From Paraburkholderia aromaticivorans (GTDB lineage: Bacteria > Pseudomonadota > Gammaproteobacteria > Burkholderiales > Burkholderiaceae): DNA of 64,000 nucleotides. Below the pieces are notes generated by a model. That model was not told the DNA's origin. It ran no database searches and saw only the letters and a program-made list of their open reading frames with translations. The stretch is from NCBI RefSeq assembly GCF_002278075.1, contig NZ_CP022990.1:744001-808000 (forward strand), written 5' to 3'. Made by a program: the position numbers and the translations under genes. Shown piece by piece: positions 45,112 to 55,220 of the stretch; the stretch's first letter is position 1; the number at the start of each line of letters is the position of its first letter.

Positions 45112-46548
45112 ATGAATACGACTTGCACGCATCTCGACACGGAACGAACCGTTTTATATGTGTCGAATTCGCCGGATCAGAAACTCACCGCCTTTCTGGC
45201 GGCTTCTGGCTGGCAGGCGGTGCATGCAAAGAGCACGGCCGTCGCCGAACGCATGATCGAGCGCGGCAATATCAAGGTGGGGCTCGTCGAACTGCCGGGC
45301 GAGTGCACCTCCCAACATCTGTCCGCGCTGGCGTCCTGCATGCGGCGCGTCGAAACCAACTGGGTCGCCCAGATCGCGCCGGGTCAGGCGGAGAACGAAC
45401 TGGTCAGCCGCTTCATCCTCGACTATTGCTTTGACTTCGTGACACGGCCGTGGCTGAACGAGCGGCTCGTGTTCGCGCTCGGCCACGCGCATGGCCTGTC
45501 GAGTCTGCGGCATGTGGAAGTCGCGCCGGAGCCGTCGCTCGGCCGCCACGGCATGGTCGGGCAGTGCGAAGCCATGCAGCAGTTGTACCGCCGTATCGAC
45601 AAATGCGGCGTGACCGACGCGCCGGTGTTCGTCGCCGGCGAGTCGGGCACCGGCAAGGAGCTGACCGCCCGGGCCATTCATGAACGCTCGCCGCGCGCCG
45701 GGCGCGCCTTCGTCGCGATCAATTGCGCGGCGATCCCGCCGAGCCTGCTGCAAGCCGAGCTGTTCGGCCACGAACGCGGCGCCTTCACGGGCGCGCTCCA
45801 GCGCAAGATCGGCCGGATCGAGAGCGCTCACGAAGGCACCCTCTTTCTCGACGAAATCGGCGATATGCCGCACGAGTGCCAGGCAGTGTTGTTGCGCTTC
45901 CTTCAGGAAGGCACGATCGAGCGGCTGGGCGGCAATGGGCCGATCAAGGTCGACGTCCGGGTCATTTCGGCGACTCACGTCGATCTGGACAAAGCGGTCG
46001 AAGACGGGCGCTTCCGCTCCGACCTGTATCACCGCCTGTGCGTGCTGCGCCTCGTCGAGCCGCCGCTGCGCGAGCGCGGCGGCGACATCAAGCTGCTCGC
46101 CAACTATGCGCTCAGCATGTACAAGCAGGACGGCGCGCGCAAACTGCGCGGGCTGTCGAGCGATGCGATCGTCGCCATGTCGAACTATCCGTGGCCGGGC
46201 AACGTGCGCGAACTGATCAATTGCGTACGCCGCGCCGTGGTGATGAGCGAGGGCCGCTTCATCACAGCCGGCGATCTGGGTCTGCCGGAAGCCGAAAATG
46301 GACCGGCCGTGACGCTGGCGGAGATTCGCAGCAAGGCCGAGAAAAACGCCATCGAGCACGCTTTGCAGCGGCATGGCTACAAGTTGTCCGAGGCGGCGGC
46401 TGAACTCGGCATTTCGCGAGCCACGCTGTACCGGCTGATGCACGCCAACCGGCTGCACCAGGAACCGCCGGCCGGACGCGCCTCGACGCCCGGCGGCGGC
46501 GCGGATGCCGACGACGAGGCGGAGCGGAAGGCGCCTTCGCTGGTGTGA
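45112..46548 (+). CDS. Sigma-54 activator of the VpsR/BerB type
   Basis: A 478-residue activator. The N-terminal ~135 residues are a receiver-like domain without an obvious phospho-acceptor aspartate (TVLYVSNSPDQKLTAFLAAS, KVGLVELPGE). The AAA+ domain has [19 protein letters not shown], the sigma-54 motif GAFTGALQ, and LFLDEIGDMP. A Fis-type helix-turn-helix follows (YKLSEAAAELGISRATLYRL). The architecture matches VpsR of Vibrio and BerB of Burkholderia, which respond to cyclic-di-GMP and control exopolysaccharide or cellulose genes. Direct evidence for that role is lacking in the window. GGGGGTAAC precedes the ATG. Confidence 0.85.
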   Translation: MNTTCTHLDTERTVLYVSNSPDQKLTAFLAASGWQAVHAKSTAVAERMIERGNIKVGLVELPGECTSQHLSALASCMRRVETNWVAQIAPGQAENELVSRFILDYCFDFVTRPWLNERLVFALGHAHGLSSLRHVEVAPEPSLGRHGMVGQCEAMQQLYRRIDKCGVTDAPVFVAGESGTGKELTARAIHERSPRAGRAFVAINCAAIPPSLLQAELFGHERGAFTGALQRKIGRIESAHEGTLFLDEIGDMPHECQAVLLRFLQEGTIERLGGNGPIKVDVRVISATHVDLDKAVEDGRFRSDLYHRLCVLRLVEPPLRERGGDIKLLANYALSMYKQDGARKLRGLSSDAIVAMSNYPWPGNVRELINCVRRAVVMSEGRFITAGDLGLPEAENGPAVTLAEIRSKAEKNAIEHALQRHGYKLSEAAAELGISRATLYRLMHANRLHQEPPAGRASTPGGGADADDEAERKAPSLV

Positions 46549-46551
46549 CCC

Positions 46552-46595
46552 TGCGCTTGATCTGCGCTTGACCTGCGCTTGACCTGCGCTTGACC
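46552..46595. repeat. 11-bp tandem repeat, four copies
   Basis: Four copies of TGCGCTTGAYC start three bases after the stop of the VpsR/BerB-like gene. Confidence 0.88.
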
Positions 46596-46769
46596 CGCGT
46601 TCGCTCCGCGTCGCGGCTGCGTCGCTCCATTCCGTCGAGTCCGGGCGGTGTCTCACCGCGCGTCATCCCCTGGATGACGTGAAATGGCGCCGCAATGACG
46701 CCTCGCGCGCCTATCGTCGGCACGCCGGCATTGTTATGCTGAAGGCCGTTCATCCATCCGGGAGCGGAC

Positions 46770-48533
46770 GTGGCCGACCAGCACGCACCGGCGCTCGAGC
46801 GCCGTTCCTCGTCAGTCCTGCCCGCTCAGGCGAGCCCGTGCGATGCGCTCGCCATCCGCGCGCACCCTGCCAGTCTCGTTCACCCGTGCCGGCGTAAAAA
46901 ACTCGCGCTGGCCGCGACCATTCTCGGCTCGAGCATGGCCTTCATCGACGGTTCCGTGGTCAATGTCGCCCTGCCGTCCATCCAGACCGAACTGGGCGCC
47001 AGCGTCGCGGCGATCCAGTGGGTCGTCGACGCCTATCTGCTGTTTCTCGGCGCGTTGGTGCTGGTGGGCGGCTCGCTGGGCGACAGGCTCGGCCGGCGCA
47101 CGGTGTTCATCGCCGGAATCGGGTTGTTCACCCTGGCCTCGATCGGCTGCGGCCTCGCGCCGGGCGCCGCCGCCCTGATCGCCGCGCGCGCCGTGCAAGG
47201 CGTGGGCGCGGCGTTGCTGGTGCCGAGCAGCCTCGCCATCATCGGCGCGGTGTTCGACGACACCGAGCGCGGCCAGGCAATCGGCACGTGGGCGGGCGTG
47301 GGCGCGATCACCTCGGCGCTCGGTCCGGTGGCGGGCGGCTGGCTCGTCGACGCGTTTTCGTGGCGGGCCATTTTCTTCCTGAACGTGCCGATTGCCTGCG
47401 CGACCGTCGCGCTGGCGGTCATGGCCGTGCCGGACAGCCGGCAGGACGACGAAGGCGACCCGGCCACCCGGCTCTCCCCGTCCGCAGGACATGTAGCGCC
47501 CCGCCTCGACTGGGCGGGCGCGGCCACGGCCACCGCCGGGCTTGGCGCCTTGACCTACGGCCTGACCCTCGCCTCCGCGCGCGGCTTCGGCGACCGCTGG
47601 GTGCTGGCGTCGGTGCTGGGCGGCCTGCTGGTGCTGAGCGCTTTCGTCGCGATTGAAGCGAAAACCCGCAATCCGATGATGCCGCTCGACGTGTTTCGTT
47701 CGCGCGACTTCGTCGGGGCCAATCTGGTCACGCTGCTGGTCTACTTCGGGCTGGGCGGCGCGCTGTTCTTCCTGCCGTTCACGCTGATCCGCGCCTATGG
47801 TTACAGCGCGACCCAGGCGGGCGCGGCGTTATTGCCGGTGCCGGTAACCATCGGCCTGCTGTCGCGGTTTACCGGCGGCCTGACGACCCGCTACGGCGCG
47901 CGGGTCCTGCTGAGCGTGGGCCCGGTCGTCGCCGCGGCCGGCTTCGCGATGCTCGCATTGCCGTGGGTGCGCGGCGAATACTGGCGCGGCTTTCTTCCCG
48001 CGCTGGCCGTGCTCGGACTCGGCATGACCATCACTGTGGCGCCGCTCACGACAACGGTGATGAGCGCCGTGCCCGCCGCGCGCACGGGCGTCGCGTCGGG
48101 CATCAATAACGCGGTGGCGCGGGTGGCGAGCCTGCTGGCGATCGCGGTGCTGGGCATCGTGTTCGTGTGGTCGCACGATGCGGCGCTCGATGCGCGGCTC
48201 GATGCCCTGCATGTGCCGCGGGCGGCGCGCGCGGCAGCGAGCCTGGCGCAAGCCGGGAGGGGTTCGGACGCCGCGCCACCGGCCGCTGAGCACGGTACGC
48301 CGGATGCAAAGCCGGGGGATGCACAAGCGGCTGGGCGGGCGACGCAAGCCGAAGCCGCACCGGCTACGGCTCAAACCCAGCTGGACGCTTCGCGAGCGCA
48401 GCCCGGTCTGGCGCGCGCGCAGACCGACGCGCTCGGCGCGGCATTGCGCGCGGTGGCGCTGGTGTCGGCGTTGTGCGCGTTGGCCGGCGCGGCACTGGCG
48501 GCCTTGACGATCCGCTCGCAACGGCCGCTTTAG
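46770..48533 (+). CDS. MFS transporter, DHA2 family, with alanine/glutamine-rich loop
   Basis: A 587-residue inner-membrane exporter. Motifs: [20 protein letters not shown] in helix 1, [36 protein letters not shown], and [18 protein letters not shown]. The start is a GTG at 46770 with GGAGCG upstream. A disordered insert of ~80 residues (repeated Ala, Gln, Pro, Thr) lies between the last two helices, which lengthens the protein beyond the family norm. Substrate unknown; no linked regulator or adaptor. Confidence 0.9.
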   Translation: MADQHAPALERRSSSVLPAQASPCDALAIRAHPASLVHPCRRKKLALAATILGSSMAFIDGSVVNVALPSIQTELGASVAAIQWVVDAYLLFLGALVLVGGSLGDRLGRRTVFIAGIGLFTLASIGCGLAPGAAALIAARAVQGVGAALLVPSSLAIIGAVFDDTERGQAIGTWAGVGAITSALGPVAGGWLVDAFSWRAIFFLNVPIACATVALAVMAVPDSRQDDEGDPATRLSPSAGHVAPRLDWAGAATATAGLGALTYGLTLASARGFGDRWVLASVLGGLLVLSAFVAIEAKTRNPMMPLDVFRSRDFVGANLVTLLVYFGLGGALFFLPFTLIRAYGYSATQAGAALLPVPVTIGLLSRFTGGLTTRYGARVLLSVGPVVAAAGFAMLALPWVRGEYWRGFLPALAVLGLGMTITVAPLTTTVMSAVPAARTGVASGINNAVARVASLLAIAVLGIVFVWSHDAALDARLDALHVPRAARAAASLAQAGRGSDAAPPAAEHGTPDAKPGDAQAAGRATQAEAAPATAQTQLDASRAQPGLARAQTDALGAALRAVALVSALCALAGAALAALTIRSQRPL

Positions 48534-48680
48534 AGTCGCGACGCCGGACCCACGGCGCGCGCACGGCCATCCATCCACAGTTCAGATCGCGCTGAAACGT
48601 CGCCGCGCGGCGCCCGCCATACTGCAGGCATGGTGCTTCAAACCACGACCCTCGACCCTGGACCCACCGGGAGCTTGCAC

Positions 48681-49022
48681 ATGACGATAACCTGCTTCAT
48701 CCGCTATCAGATCGATCCGTTCCAGCGCGATGCCTTCGACGAATACGCCCGCAACTGGGGCCGCATTATTCCGCGCTGCGGCGGCCACCTGGTTGGCTAC
48801 TTCCTGCCGCACGAAGGGACCAACGACATTGCATGGGGCTTGATTGCATTCGACAGCCTCGCGGCCTACGAAGCGTACCGCGCGAGATTGCGCACCGATG
48901 CCGAGGCGCGCGAGAACTTCGTGATGGCCCAAACGAAGCGTTTCATTCTGCGCGAAGAGCGCACCTTCACCGAAGTCGCGGCGGGCACCCTGGGCGTGCC
49001 GCCGGTGCATGCGGCGGCGTGA
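48681..49022 (+). CDS. NIPSNAP-family protein
   Basis: 113 residues with the dimeric ferredoxin-like NIPSNAP fold: [40 protein letters not shown], and the end [11 protein letters not shown]. The function of bacterial NIPSNAP proteins is unknown. GGGAG precedes the ATG at 48681; the frame from 48630 lacks a site. Confidence 0.85.
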   Translation: MTITCFIRYQIDPFQRDAFDEYARNWGRIIPRCGGHLVGYFLPHEGTNDIAWGLIAFDSLAAYEAYRARLRTDAEARENFVMAQTKRFILREERTFTEVAAGTLGVPPVHAAA

Positions 49023-49361
49023 TTGCAATCGTGCGGCGTCGAGCGGCGGGTCGACACGCCGCTCACATGGCGCGCGATTTCACCGAAATCGTCACCGCGG
49101 CGCGTGCCCTCAGGCCCTGCACGTCGGCTCGGGAATTCCCGAGCATGACGGCCGACATCCGGCAGGCCGGCGCTGACTGACAGGCCGGGTTTTTGCTATT
49201 CGGAAGTGCCGTTGCGTCAGCCTTTCCAGACCTCCCGCGCCGCGCGCGCCGGCCGCCGGAGGAACTTGTACGGCCCGAGCCCTGTCGGTTCAGGGTCACG
49301 CCGCTGAACCAATCCGTCCGTACCGGCACAGGCATCCGCTTCTGCCCCCGCTTTAAACCCT
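49023..49361. other. Gap with one weak hairpin
   Basis: About 340 bases before the channel gene. GAGCGGCG/CGCCGCTC (49041-49064) may end the NIPSNAP transcript, though no T-run follows. Nothing else recognised. Confidence 0.4.
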
Positions 49362-52022
49362 ATGCGCAAACTACTCCAAGCCTGCTTTTTCTTTCTTCTC
49401 GCCCTGGGCGCGCCGCCGGTCTTCGCCGCGGCCGCACCCGCCGCACCCGCCTCGTCGGCCTCCGGTCCCGGGGTGACGCTCACGCCCGAACAGGCTCGCC
49501 AGGCGCTCGCCGTCCTCAACGATCCCAAGCGCCGCGCGCAGGTTGCCGATACGCTGCAGGCCATCGCCGCCGCCGGCGCCCTCAGCGCGCCGCCTGCTTC
49601 CGCGCCCACGGCCGCGTCGGCGCCCGCGGCGGCGAGCGGCGCCGCCGCCCTCGTGCCGGCGGCGTTCAAATCGAATGGCCTTGCTTCGCAAGTGGCCCGT
49701 CAGGGCGCGCATTGGGCCGTGCGCCTCGGCAAGTCCGCGCGCAGTTCGGTCGGAGCGCTGCTGGATGTCTCATCGGTGCGCGCCTGGTGGCAGTGGCAAT
49801 CGACCAGCCCGCAAGCGCGCGCGGTACTGGGCCGGGTCGCCTGGTCGCTGCTGGCCGCGCTGATACCCGCCCTCGTACTCGAATGGCTCGCGCGCCGGCT
49901 GTTGCGCCGCGCCTACAAGGCGCTGGCCGCGCGCCGTGAAGCGGGCGACCAGGACGACGCGCCGCAAGCCGATCTGCCCGTGGACGTCGCGCCCCAAGCC
50001 GCCGACACCCCGAGCGCCGCGCCGCCGCTGCCCGTTTCCCCGCCTTCTCCAGTCGCGGCAGCACAGGCGAAAGCCGCGGCCGTGCCGGCCGGCACATCGG
50101 CAGCCACCTCGGCCAACGGCAAGCTCAGCGAAGTCAAAGGCAGGCAGAGCGCCAAACATCACTGGACGCTGCTGCAGCGCCTGCCGCGCGCGCTGCTGAC
50201 CCTGGTGCTGCGGCTGTTGCCGCTGGTGGTGTTCGTCGGCGCGGCGAGCGCGCTGATGTCGATCTTCGCCGATGACGGCACGCCGCAAGACCGCGCACTC
50301 GATTCGCTCATCGACATCTACGTGCTGTGCCGCGTGATCGTGGTCGGCGGCGGATTCTTCCTGCAACCGGCCGCGCCGCGCCTGCGCCTGCTGCGCATGA
50401 GCGATGCGTGGGCAGTCTTCGTGCAGCGCTGGATCGTGCGGATCGTCAGCGTGGTGGGCGCCGGTTCGGCGCTCGCGGAGATCGCCCAGTCCCTCGGGTT
50501 GAACGACGCGGCACATCTCGCGCTGATGAAAGTGGTCGCGCTCGCCGGTCACATCATGATCTCGATCCTGCTGCTGCAATGCGCGAATCCGGTCGGCGAA
50601 TTGATCCGCAAGCGCGTTGCCGCGCGCAAATCGCTGGAGATGGCCGGCAATGTGCTCGCCGAAGTCTGGGCCTGGTTCGCGGTGTTCGTCGTGATGGCGC
50701 TATGGTTCATCTGGGCGCTCGACGTGCGCAACGGCTATGAGACGCTGCTCCATCTCGGCGGCATTTCGCTGGCGGTGCTGGTGGGCGCGCGGGTCGTGTC
50801 GATCGTGCTGTTCGGCGCGCTCGCCCGGCTCTTCCATGTGCAGGACGACGCGGCGAAGTCGCTCGTGCACCAGCATGCGTACCGCTATTACCCGCTGGTG
50901 CGACGCCTCGTGGCCTGGATCATCGGCGCGGTGACCGCGCTCGCGCTGTTGCAGGTATGGGGCGTACACGTGGCCGACCTGTTTCGCACCGGCACGATCG
51001 GGCACCGGCTCGCGTCGGCGATCGTCACGATCGGCGTGGCGGCCGTCGTCGCGCTGCTGGTGTGGGAAAGCGTGAACGTGTCGGTCGAACAGCGGCTGGA
51101 CCGTTGGACCACGAGCGGCGACCTCGTGCGCGCCGCACGCTTGCGCACCCTGCTGCCGATGCTGCGCAGCGCGCTCTTCTGCGCGATCGCGCTGGTGGTA
51201 GTGCTCACCGGCCTGAGCGAACTCGGCGTGAATATCGGGCCGCTGCTAGCGGGCGCCAGTATCTTCGGGGTGGCGCTCGGCTTCGGCTCGCAAAAGCTGG
51301 TGCAGGATTTCATCACCGGCATTTTCCTGTTGATGGAAAACGCCATGCAGGTGGGTGACTGGGTCACGCTCGCGGGCGTGTCGGGCACGGTCGAATATCT
51401 GTCGATTCGCACGGTGCGGCTGCGCGGCGGCGATGGTTCGCTCTACACGGTGCCGTTCAGTTCGGTATCCACGGTGAACAACACCAATCGCGGCATCGGC
51501 AATGCGGCGGTGAAGGTCAACATCGTGTTCGGCCAGGACGTCGATCTCGCCATCAGCACGCTGAAGGAAATCGGCGCCGCCTTGCGCGAAGACGATAGTT
51601 TCAAGGACGGCATCCTGTCGGACTTCAGTTTCTGGGGCGTCGATGCGCTGGACGGCTCGGCCATCACGCTGACCGGCCAGATTCAGTGTCGCGACAGCGC
51701 GCGCTGGGGCGTGCAGCGCGAAATCAACCGCCGCATTCTCGACCAGTTCCGCGAGCGCGGGATCGAGATCGCGAACCCGCAGCGCAATCTCTTGACGTGG
51801 GATCCGGACAGCGCGCCGGCGCGGATCGCGGCCGATGAAGCGCCCCCCGCGCCGCCCAGCGAAGCGCTCAAGGGCGAAGCGCGCGACGATGCGCGAGCGT
51901 CCGCCTCCGCCGCGGCTCAGCAAGCCGACGCGCCGGTGGAAGATCAGTTGCCCGTCGATCCTAAGCCGGCCGGCGGCCCAGGAACGCCAGCAAATCCCGG
52001 TTCAACCTCTGCGCATGAGTGA
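49362..52022 (+). CDS. Large MscS-family mechanosensitive channel (YbiO-like)
   Basis: An 886-residue inner-membrane channel. A signal peptide (MRKLLQACFFFLLALGAPPV FAAAA region) leads a periplasmic, alanine-rich domain. About ten hydrophobic helices from residue ~165 follow, and then the MscS pore and beta domain: GPLLAGASIFGVALGFGSQK, LVQDFITGIFLLMENAMQVG, DWVTLAGVSGTVEYLSIRTV, and VPFSSVSTVNNTNRG. An acidic Ala/Pro-rich cytosolic tail ends the protein. It opens under membrane tension to release solutes on hypo-osmotic shock. The 3' end overlaps the convergent hydrolase gene by 62 bases. Confidence 0.9.
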   Translation: MRKLLQACFFFLLALGAPPVFAAAAPAAPASSASGPGVTLTPEQARQALAVLNDPKRRAQVADTLQAIAAAGALSAPPASAPTAASAPAAASGAAALVPAAFKSNGLASQVARQGAHWAVRLGKSARSSVGALLDVSSVRAWWQWQSTSPQARAVLGRVAWSLLAALIPALVLEWLARRLLRRAYKALAARREAGDQDDAPQADLPVDVAPQAADTPSAAPPLPVSPPSPVAAAQAKAAAVPAGTSAATSANGKLSEVKGRQSAKHHWTLLQRLPRALLTLVLRLLPLVVFVGAASALMSIFADDGTPQDRALDSLIDIYVLCRVIVVGGGFFLQPAAPRLRLLRMSDAWAVFVQRWIVRIVSVVGAGSALAEIAQSLGLNDAAHLALMKVVALAGHIMISILLLQCANPVGELIRKRVAARKSLEMAGNVLAEVWAWFAVFVVMALWFIWALDVRNGYETLLHLGGISLAVLVGARVVSIVLFGALARLFHVQDDAAKSLVHQHAYRYYPLVRRLVAWIIGAVTALALLQVWGVHVADLFRTGTIGHRLASAIVTIGVAAVVALLVWESVNVSVEQRLDRWTTSGDLVRAARLRTLLPMLRSALFCAIALVVVLTGLSELGVNIGPLLAGASIFGVALGFGSQKLVQDFITGIFLLMENAMQVGDWVTLAGVSGTVEYLSIRTVRLRGGDGSLYTVPFSSVSTVNNTNRGIGNAAVKVNIVFGQDVDLAISTLKEIGAALREDDSFKDGILSDFSFWGVDALDGSAITLTGQIQCRDSARWGVQREINRRILDQFRERGIEIANPQRNLLTWDPDSAPARIAADEAPPAPPSEALKGEARDDARASASAAAQQADAPVEDQLPVDPKPAGGPGTPANPGSTSAHE

Positions 52023-52812
52023 AGTAGAGCCCGTGACCGGCGCCTTCGTAGACCTGCAGCGACGCGCCGGGTATCAGCGCCGCGGTGGGTCGCCCGGTGA
52101 GCTCGAGCGGCGCGGAGGCGTCGCGGTCGCCGTGCAGGATCAACGACGGCACTTCGACACGCGCCAGTTCCGCGCGAAAATCGGTGCTGGTCTGCACGCG
52201 CGCCAGTTCCAGCATGGCCTGATGCGAGGTTTGCAGCATCAGGCGAATCGTCCAGTCGAGCGGCGCGCGCGACACGCCCGGCCCGAAGTACGGTCCCGCG
52301 TTCGCCTCGATCCAGTCGGGGAAGGAACGGCTCAGCGCGAGACGTCCCTGCTCGAATAGCGCGGCGTCGATGCCGTTCGGGTTGTCGTCGGTTTTCAGCA
52401 GATACGGCGTGGCGGCGGGCGCGACCAACGCAATGCGCGCCACGCGCGCCGAACCATAGCGCGTCAGATAACGCACGACTTCGCCGCTCGCGATCGAATG
52501 CGCGACCAGCGTGACGCCGCTCAGATCGAGCGCGTTCAGGACGCTCTCCAGATCGCCGGCAAGCGTGTCGAAGTCGTAGCCTCGGCCCGGGTCGCTAGAA
52601 CGGCCATGCCCGCGCCGGTCATAGGCGATGCAGCGGCAAGCGAGCCGCGACAGCGGTTCCATCTGATACGCCCACATGTCGGCGTTCAGCGTCCAGCCTG
52701 AGAGGAACACGAGCGGCGTGCCCTCGCCCCACTCGCGGTAGAAAAGGCGTGTGTTGTCGGCGGTGCGGATGGTGTTCGGTTCGTCGGCGAGATACGGTGC
52801 GGTCGCGTTCAT
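51961..52812 (-). CDS. Alpha/beta hydrolase (non-haem haloperoxidase-like)
   Basis: A 283-residue alpha/beta-fold enzyme. The oxyanion strand is PLVFLSGWTLNADMWAYQME. The nucleophile elbow is VAHSIASGE, where Ala replaces the usual glycines around the Ser. The acid is in LILHGDRDASAPLE, and the catalytic His in YEGAGHGLYF. The SGW/W pattern resembles chloroperoxidase/arylesterase members; the natural substrate is unknown. GGGAGG precedes the ATG at 52812, which rules out the longer frame. Confidence 0.88.
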   Translation of the reverse strand: MNATAPYLADEPNTIRTADNTRLFYREWGEGTPLVFLSGWTLNADMWAYQMEPLSRLACRCIAYDRRGHGRSSDPGRGYDFDTLAGDLESVLNALDLSGVTLVAHSIASGEVVRYLTRYGSARVARIALVAPAATPYLLKTDDNPNGIDAALFEQGRLALSRSFPDWIEANAGPYFGPGVSRAPLDWTIRLMLQTSHQAMLELARVQTSTDFRAELARVEVPSLILHGDRDASAPLELTGRPTAALIPGASLQVYEGAGHGLYFTHAQRLNRDLLAFLGRRPA

Positions 52813-52955
52813 AAAAGCCTCCCATGCAACATCGTTGCGGCCTCGAGCGAGAATCGTGATGCCGTACCGCCACTGTGCCGGGCAACAGTAGGCGGGTCGA
52901 TTACGTGGGAGGTAAAGAGGCAGGCGCACTCGAAAAGCGCCGCCATGCCGGAGCG

Positions 52956-55220
52956 CTACGGCACCTCCCACCAGCGCGGCAGCAACCGCCGCACCTCGGG
53001 CCGCCGATACCGGTCGTCGATCAGATGCACCACGCCCTGGTCGTGCTCCGTGCGGATCACGCGCCCGGCCGCCTGCACCACCTTCTGCAAACCGGGATAC
53101 AGATACGTGTAGTCGTAACCGTTGCCGAACTTCGCCTCCATCGTGCGGCGCATCTGCTCGTTGATCTCATTCATCTGCGGCAAACCGAGCGTGGCGATGA
53201 ACGCGCCGATCAACTGCTGCCCCACCAGATCGACGCCCTCCGAAAACGCGCCGCCGAGCACCGCGAAGCCCACGCCTTCGTTCATGGTGCGAAAGCGCGC
53301 CAGAAATGCGTCGCGCGCCGCTTCGTCCATGCCGGGTTCCTGCGCCCAGACCGGCAACTCAGGGTGCCGCTCGCGCATCAACGCGACCACCCGCTGCAAG
53401 TACTCGAAGCTGCTCAGAAAGCCCAGATAGTTGCCCGGCTGCGCCGCGTATTGCCTAGCGATCAGATCGACGATCGGAACGAGCGAACGCTCGCGGTCGC
53501 GCCAGCGCGTCGAGACGTTGCCGGCCACGCGCACCCGCAACTGCTCAGCGCGAAACGGTCCTTCGACGTCGAGCCATTGGGTCGCTTCGGGCAGCCCCAA
53601 CGTGTCGCGATAGAAATGATGCGGGCTGAGCGTGCCGGAGAACATCACCGTGGTGCGCGCGGCTGCATAGCGCGGCGCGAGAAACGGCGCGGGAATCACG
53701 TTGCGCACGCAGAGCGTGGCACTGGTTTTGTCGCGGGGCGCGTAACGATCCGCGGCGAGCGTGATGTCGAAAATAGAATGCTCGCCGAACTGCTCGGCCA
53801 GCGCGACGAAATGCATGGCGTCGAAGAAAAAGCGCAGCGATGCTTCGTCGATGGAAAGCGGGGCTTCCGCCAGTTGATCCGTGACCGTGCCGATCAGGTC
53901 TTGCGCAGCGGAGAGCAGCTTGCCGGGGACCTCGGTGTAGACCTGATAGCTCGCGGACTGCGCGCGTTTGACGGCGTTCCACTCGCGTTGCAGCCGCTCG
54001 AGCGGCTTGCGCAAGATGACGGGCGCCGTTTTGCGCGCGAGCCGGAAGCTTGCCTGATCGAGCGACGCGGTGTACATGCGGCGGGCCCGGTCGAGCAGAT
54101 TGTGCGCCTCGTCGACCAGCACGCCAACGCGCCACTGGTTGATCTGCGTGAGCGCGTACAGCATGGCGCTGCTGTCGTAGTAGTAGTTGTAATCGCCGAC
54201 CACCACGTCGGCCCAGCGCGCCAGTTCCTGCGCCAGATAATACGGACAGATCTCGTGGGCGAGCGCCGCCTCGCGCACCGCCGCGCGCGTGAGGCGAGAG
54301 CCGGCCAGCGCGGCGCTGCGGGCCGCGTCGAGCCGGTCGTAGAAGCCGCGCGCGAGCGGACAGGCGTCGCCGTTGCAGGCTTTGTCGGGATGCTCGCAGG
54401 CTTTGTCGCGCGCGACCAGTTCGAGGGTTCGCAACGGCAGGTGCCCGGCGCCTCGATGGAGCGTGTCGATCGCGTCCAGCGCCAGCGCGCGGCCCGGCGT
54501 CTTGGCGGTCAGAAAGAACACCCGCTCGATCTGGTCAGACGCGCACGCCTTGAGCAACGGAAAAATCGTCGCAAGCGTCTTGCCGATGCCGGTCGGCGCC
54601 TGCGCCATCAAGGGCTTGCCGTCGCGCGCCGAGCGATAGACCGACACCGCCAGCTCACGCTGGCCGCTGCGAAACTGCCCATGCGGAAACTGCAACGCAC
54701 CGAGCGCCGCGTTGCGCGCGGCCCGATGCGCCTCTTCCTGCACCGCCCAATCGAGAAAGCGCTCGCATTGCTCGACGAAGAAAATCTCCAGGTCGCGCGC
54801 GGTATGCGTTTGCGTCAGCAGCACCTCCTTCCGACTGCCGATATCGAAGTACACCAGCGCCACCGTCAACCCGGCGAGCCCGCGCGCGCGGCATAGCAAA
54901 TGGCCGTAGACGAGTGCCTGCGCCCAATGCAAGGTGCGGTGATTGGCGGGCATGCGTTCGAGATCGCCGCGATGCGTCTTGACCTCTTCCAGCCGGTTCG
55001 CCGCCGGGTCGTAGCCGTCGGCGCGCCCGCGCACGGTCAGGCCGCGATGCGTGCCGGTCAGCGTGATTTCGGTTTCGTAGCCGCTCGCGCGCCGCCCGGC
55101 GACCGTCACGTGGCCCGCCATGCCTTCGAGCGAGGTGGGCGCCGGCGTGAAGCGCAGGTCCAGATCGCCGCGCCTCGCGGTGAACTCGCACATCGCCCGC
55201 ACGGCGACCACGTAGGTCAT
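52956..55220 (-). CDS. XPD/DinG-like FeS-cluster DNA helicase
   Basis: A 754-residue superfamily-2 helicase. The N-terminal ~170 residues look like a PD-(D/E)XK-type domain (VRGRADGYDPAANRLEEVKT). Helicase motifs: Walker A APTGIGKTLATIFP, an FeS-cluster cysteine set (KACEHPDKACNGDACPLARG, and HEICPYYL), DEAH box VLVDEAHNL, and C-terminal AGRVIRTEHDQGVVHLIDDR. It unwinds damaged or structured DNA 5'-3' by family analogy. The ATG overlaps the stop of the VRR-NUC gene (ATGA), so the two are translationally coupled and probably act together in repair. Confidence 0.92.
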   Translation of the reverse strand: MTYVVAVRAMCEFTARRGDLDLRFTPAPTSLEGMAGHVTVAGRRASGYETEITLTGTHRGLTVRGRADGYDPAANRLEEVKTHRGDLERMPANHRTLHWAQALVYGHLLCRARGLAGLTVALVYFDIGSRKEVLLTQTHTARDLEIFFVEQCERFLDWAVQEEAHRAARNAALGALQFPHGQFRSGQRELAVSVYRSARDGKPLMAQAPTGIGKTLATIFPLLKACASDQIERVFFLTAKTPGRALALDAIDTLHRGAGHLPLRTLELVARDKACEHPDKACNGDACPLARGFYDRLDAARSAALAGSRLTRAAVREAALAHEICPYYLAQELARWADVVVGDYNYYYDSSAMLYALTQINQWRVGVLVDEAHNLLDRARRMYTASLDQASFRLARKTAPVILRKPLERLQREWNAVKRAQSASYQVYTEVPGKLLSAAQDLIGTVTDQLAEAPLSIDEASLRFFFDAMHFVALAEQFGEHSIFDITLAADRYAPRDKTSATLCVRNVIPAPFLAPRYAAARTTVMFSGTLSPHHFYRDTLGLPEATQWLDVEGPFRAEQLRVRVAGNVSTRWRDRERSLVPIVDLIARQYAAQPGNYLGFLSSFEYLQRVVALMRERHPELPVWAQEPGMDEAARDAFLARFRTMNEGVGFAVLGGAFSEGVDLVGQQLIGAFIATLGLPQMNEINEQMRRTMEAKFGNGYDYTYLYPGLQKVVQAAGRVIRTEHDQGVVHLIDDRYRRPEVRRLLPRWWEVP

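Noticed and set aside
44029..45132. 367-codon minus-strand frame
   Set aside because: Composition is featureless and it crosses the leader and start of the sigma-54 activator on the other strand; no domain seen.
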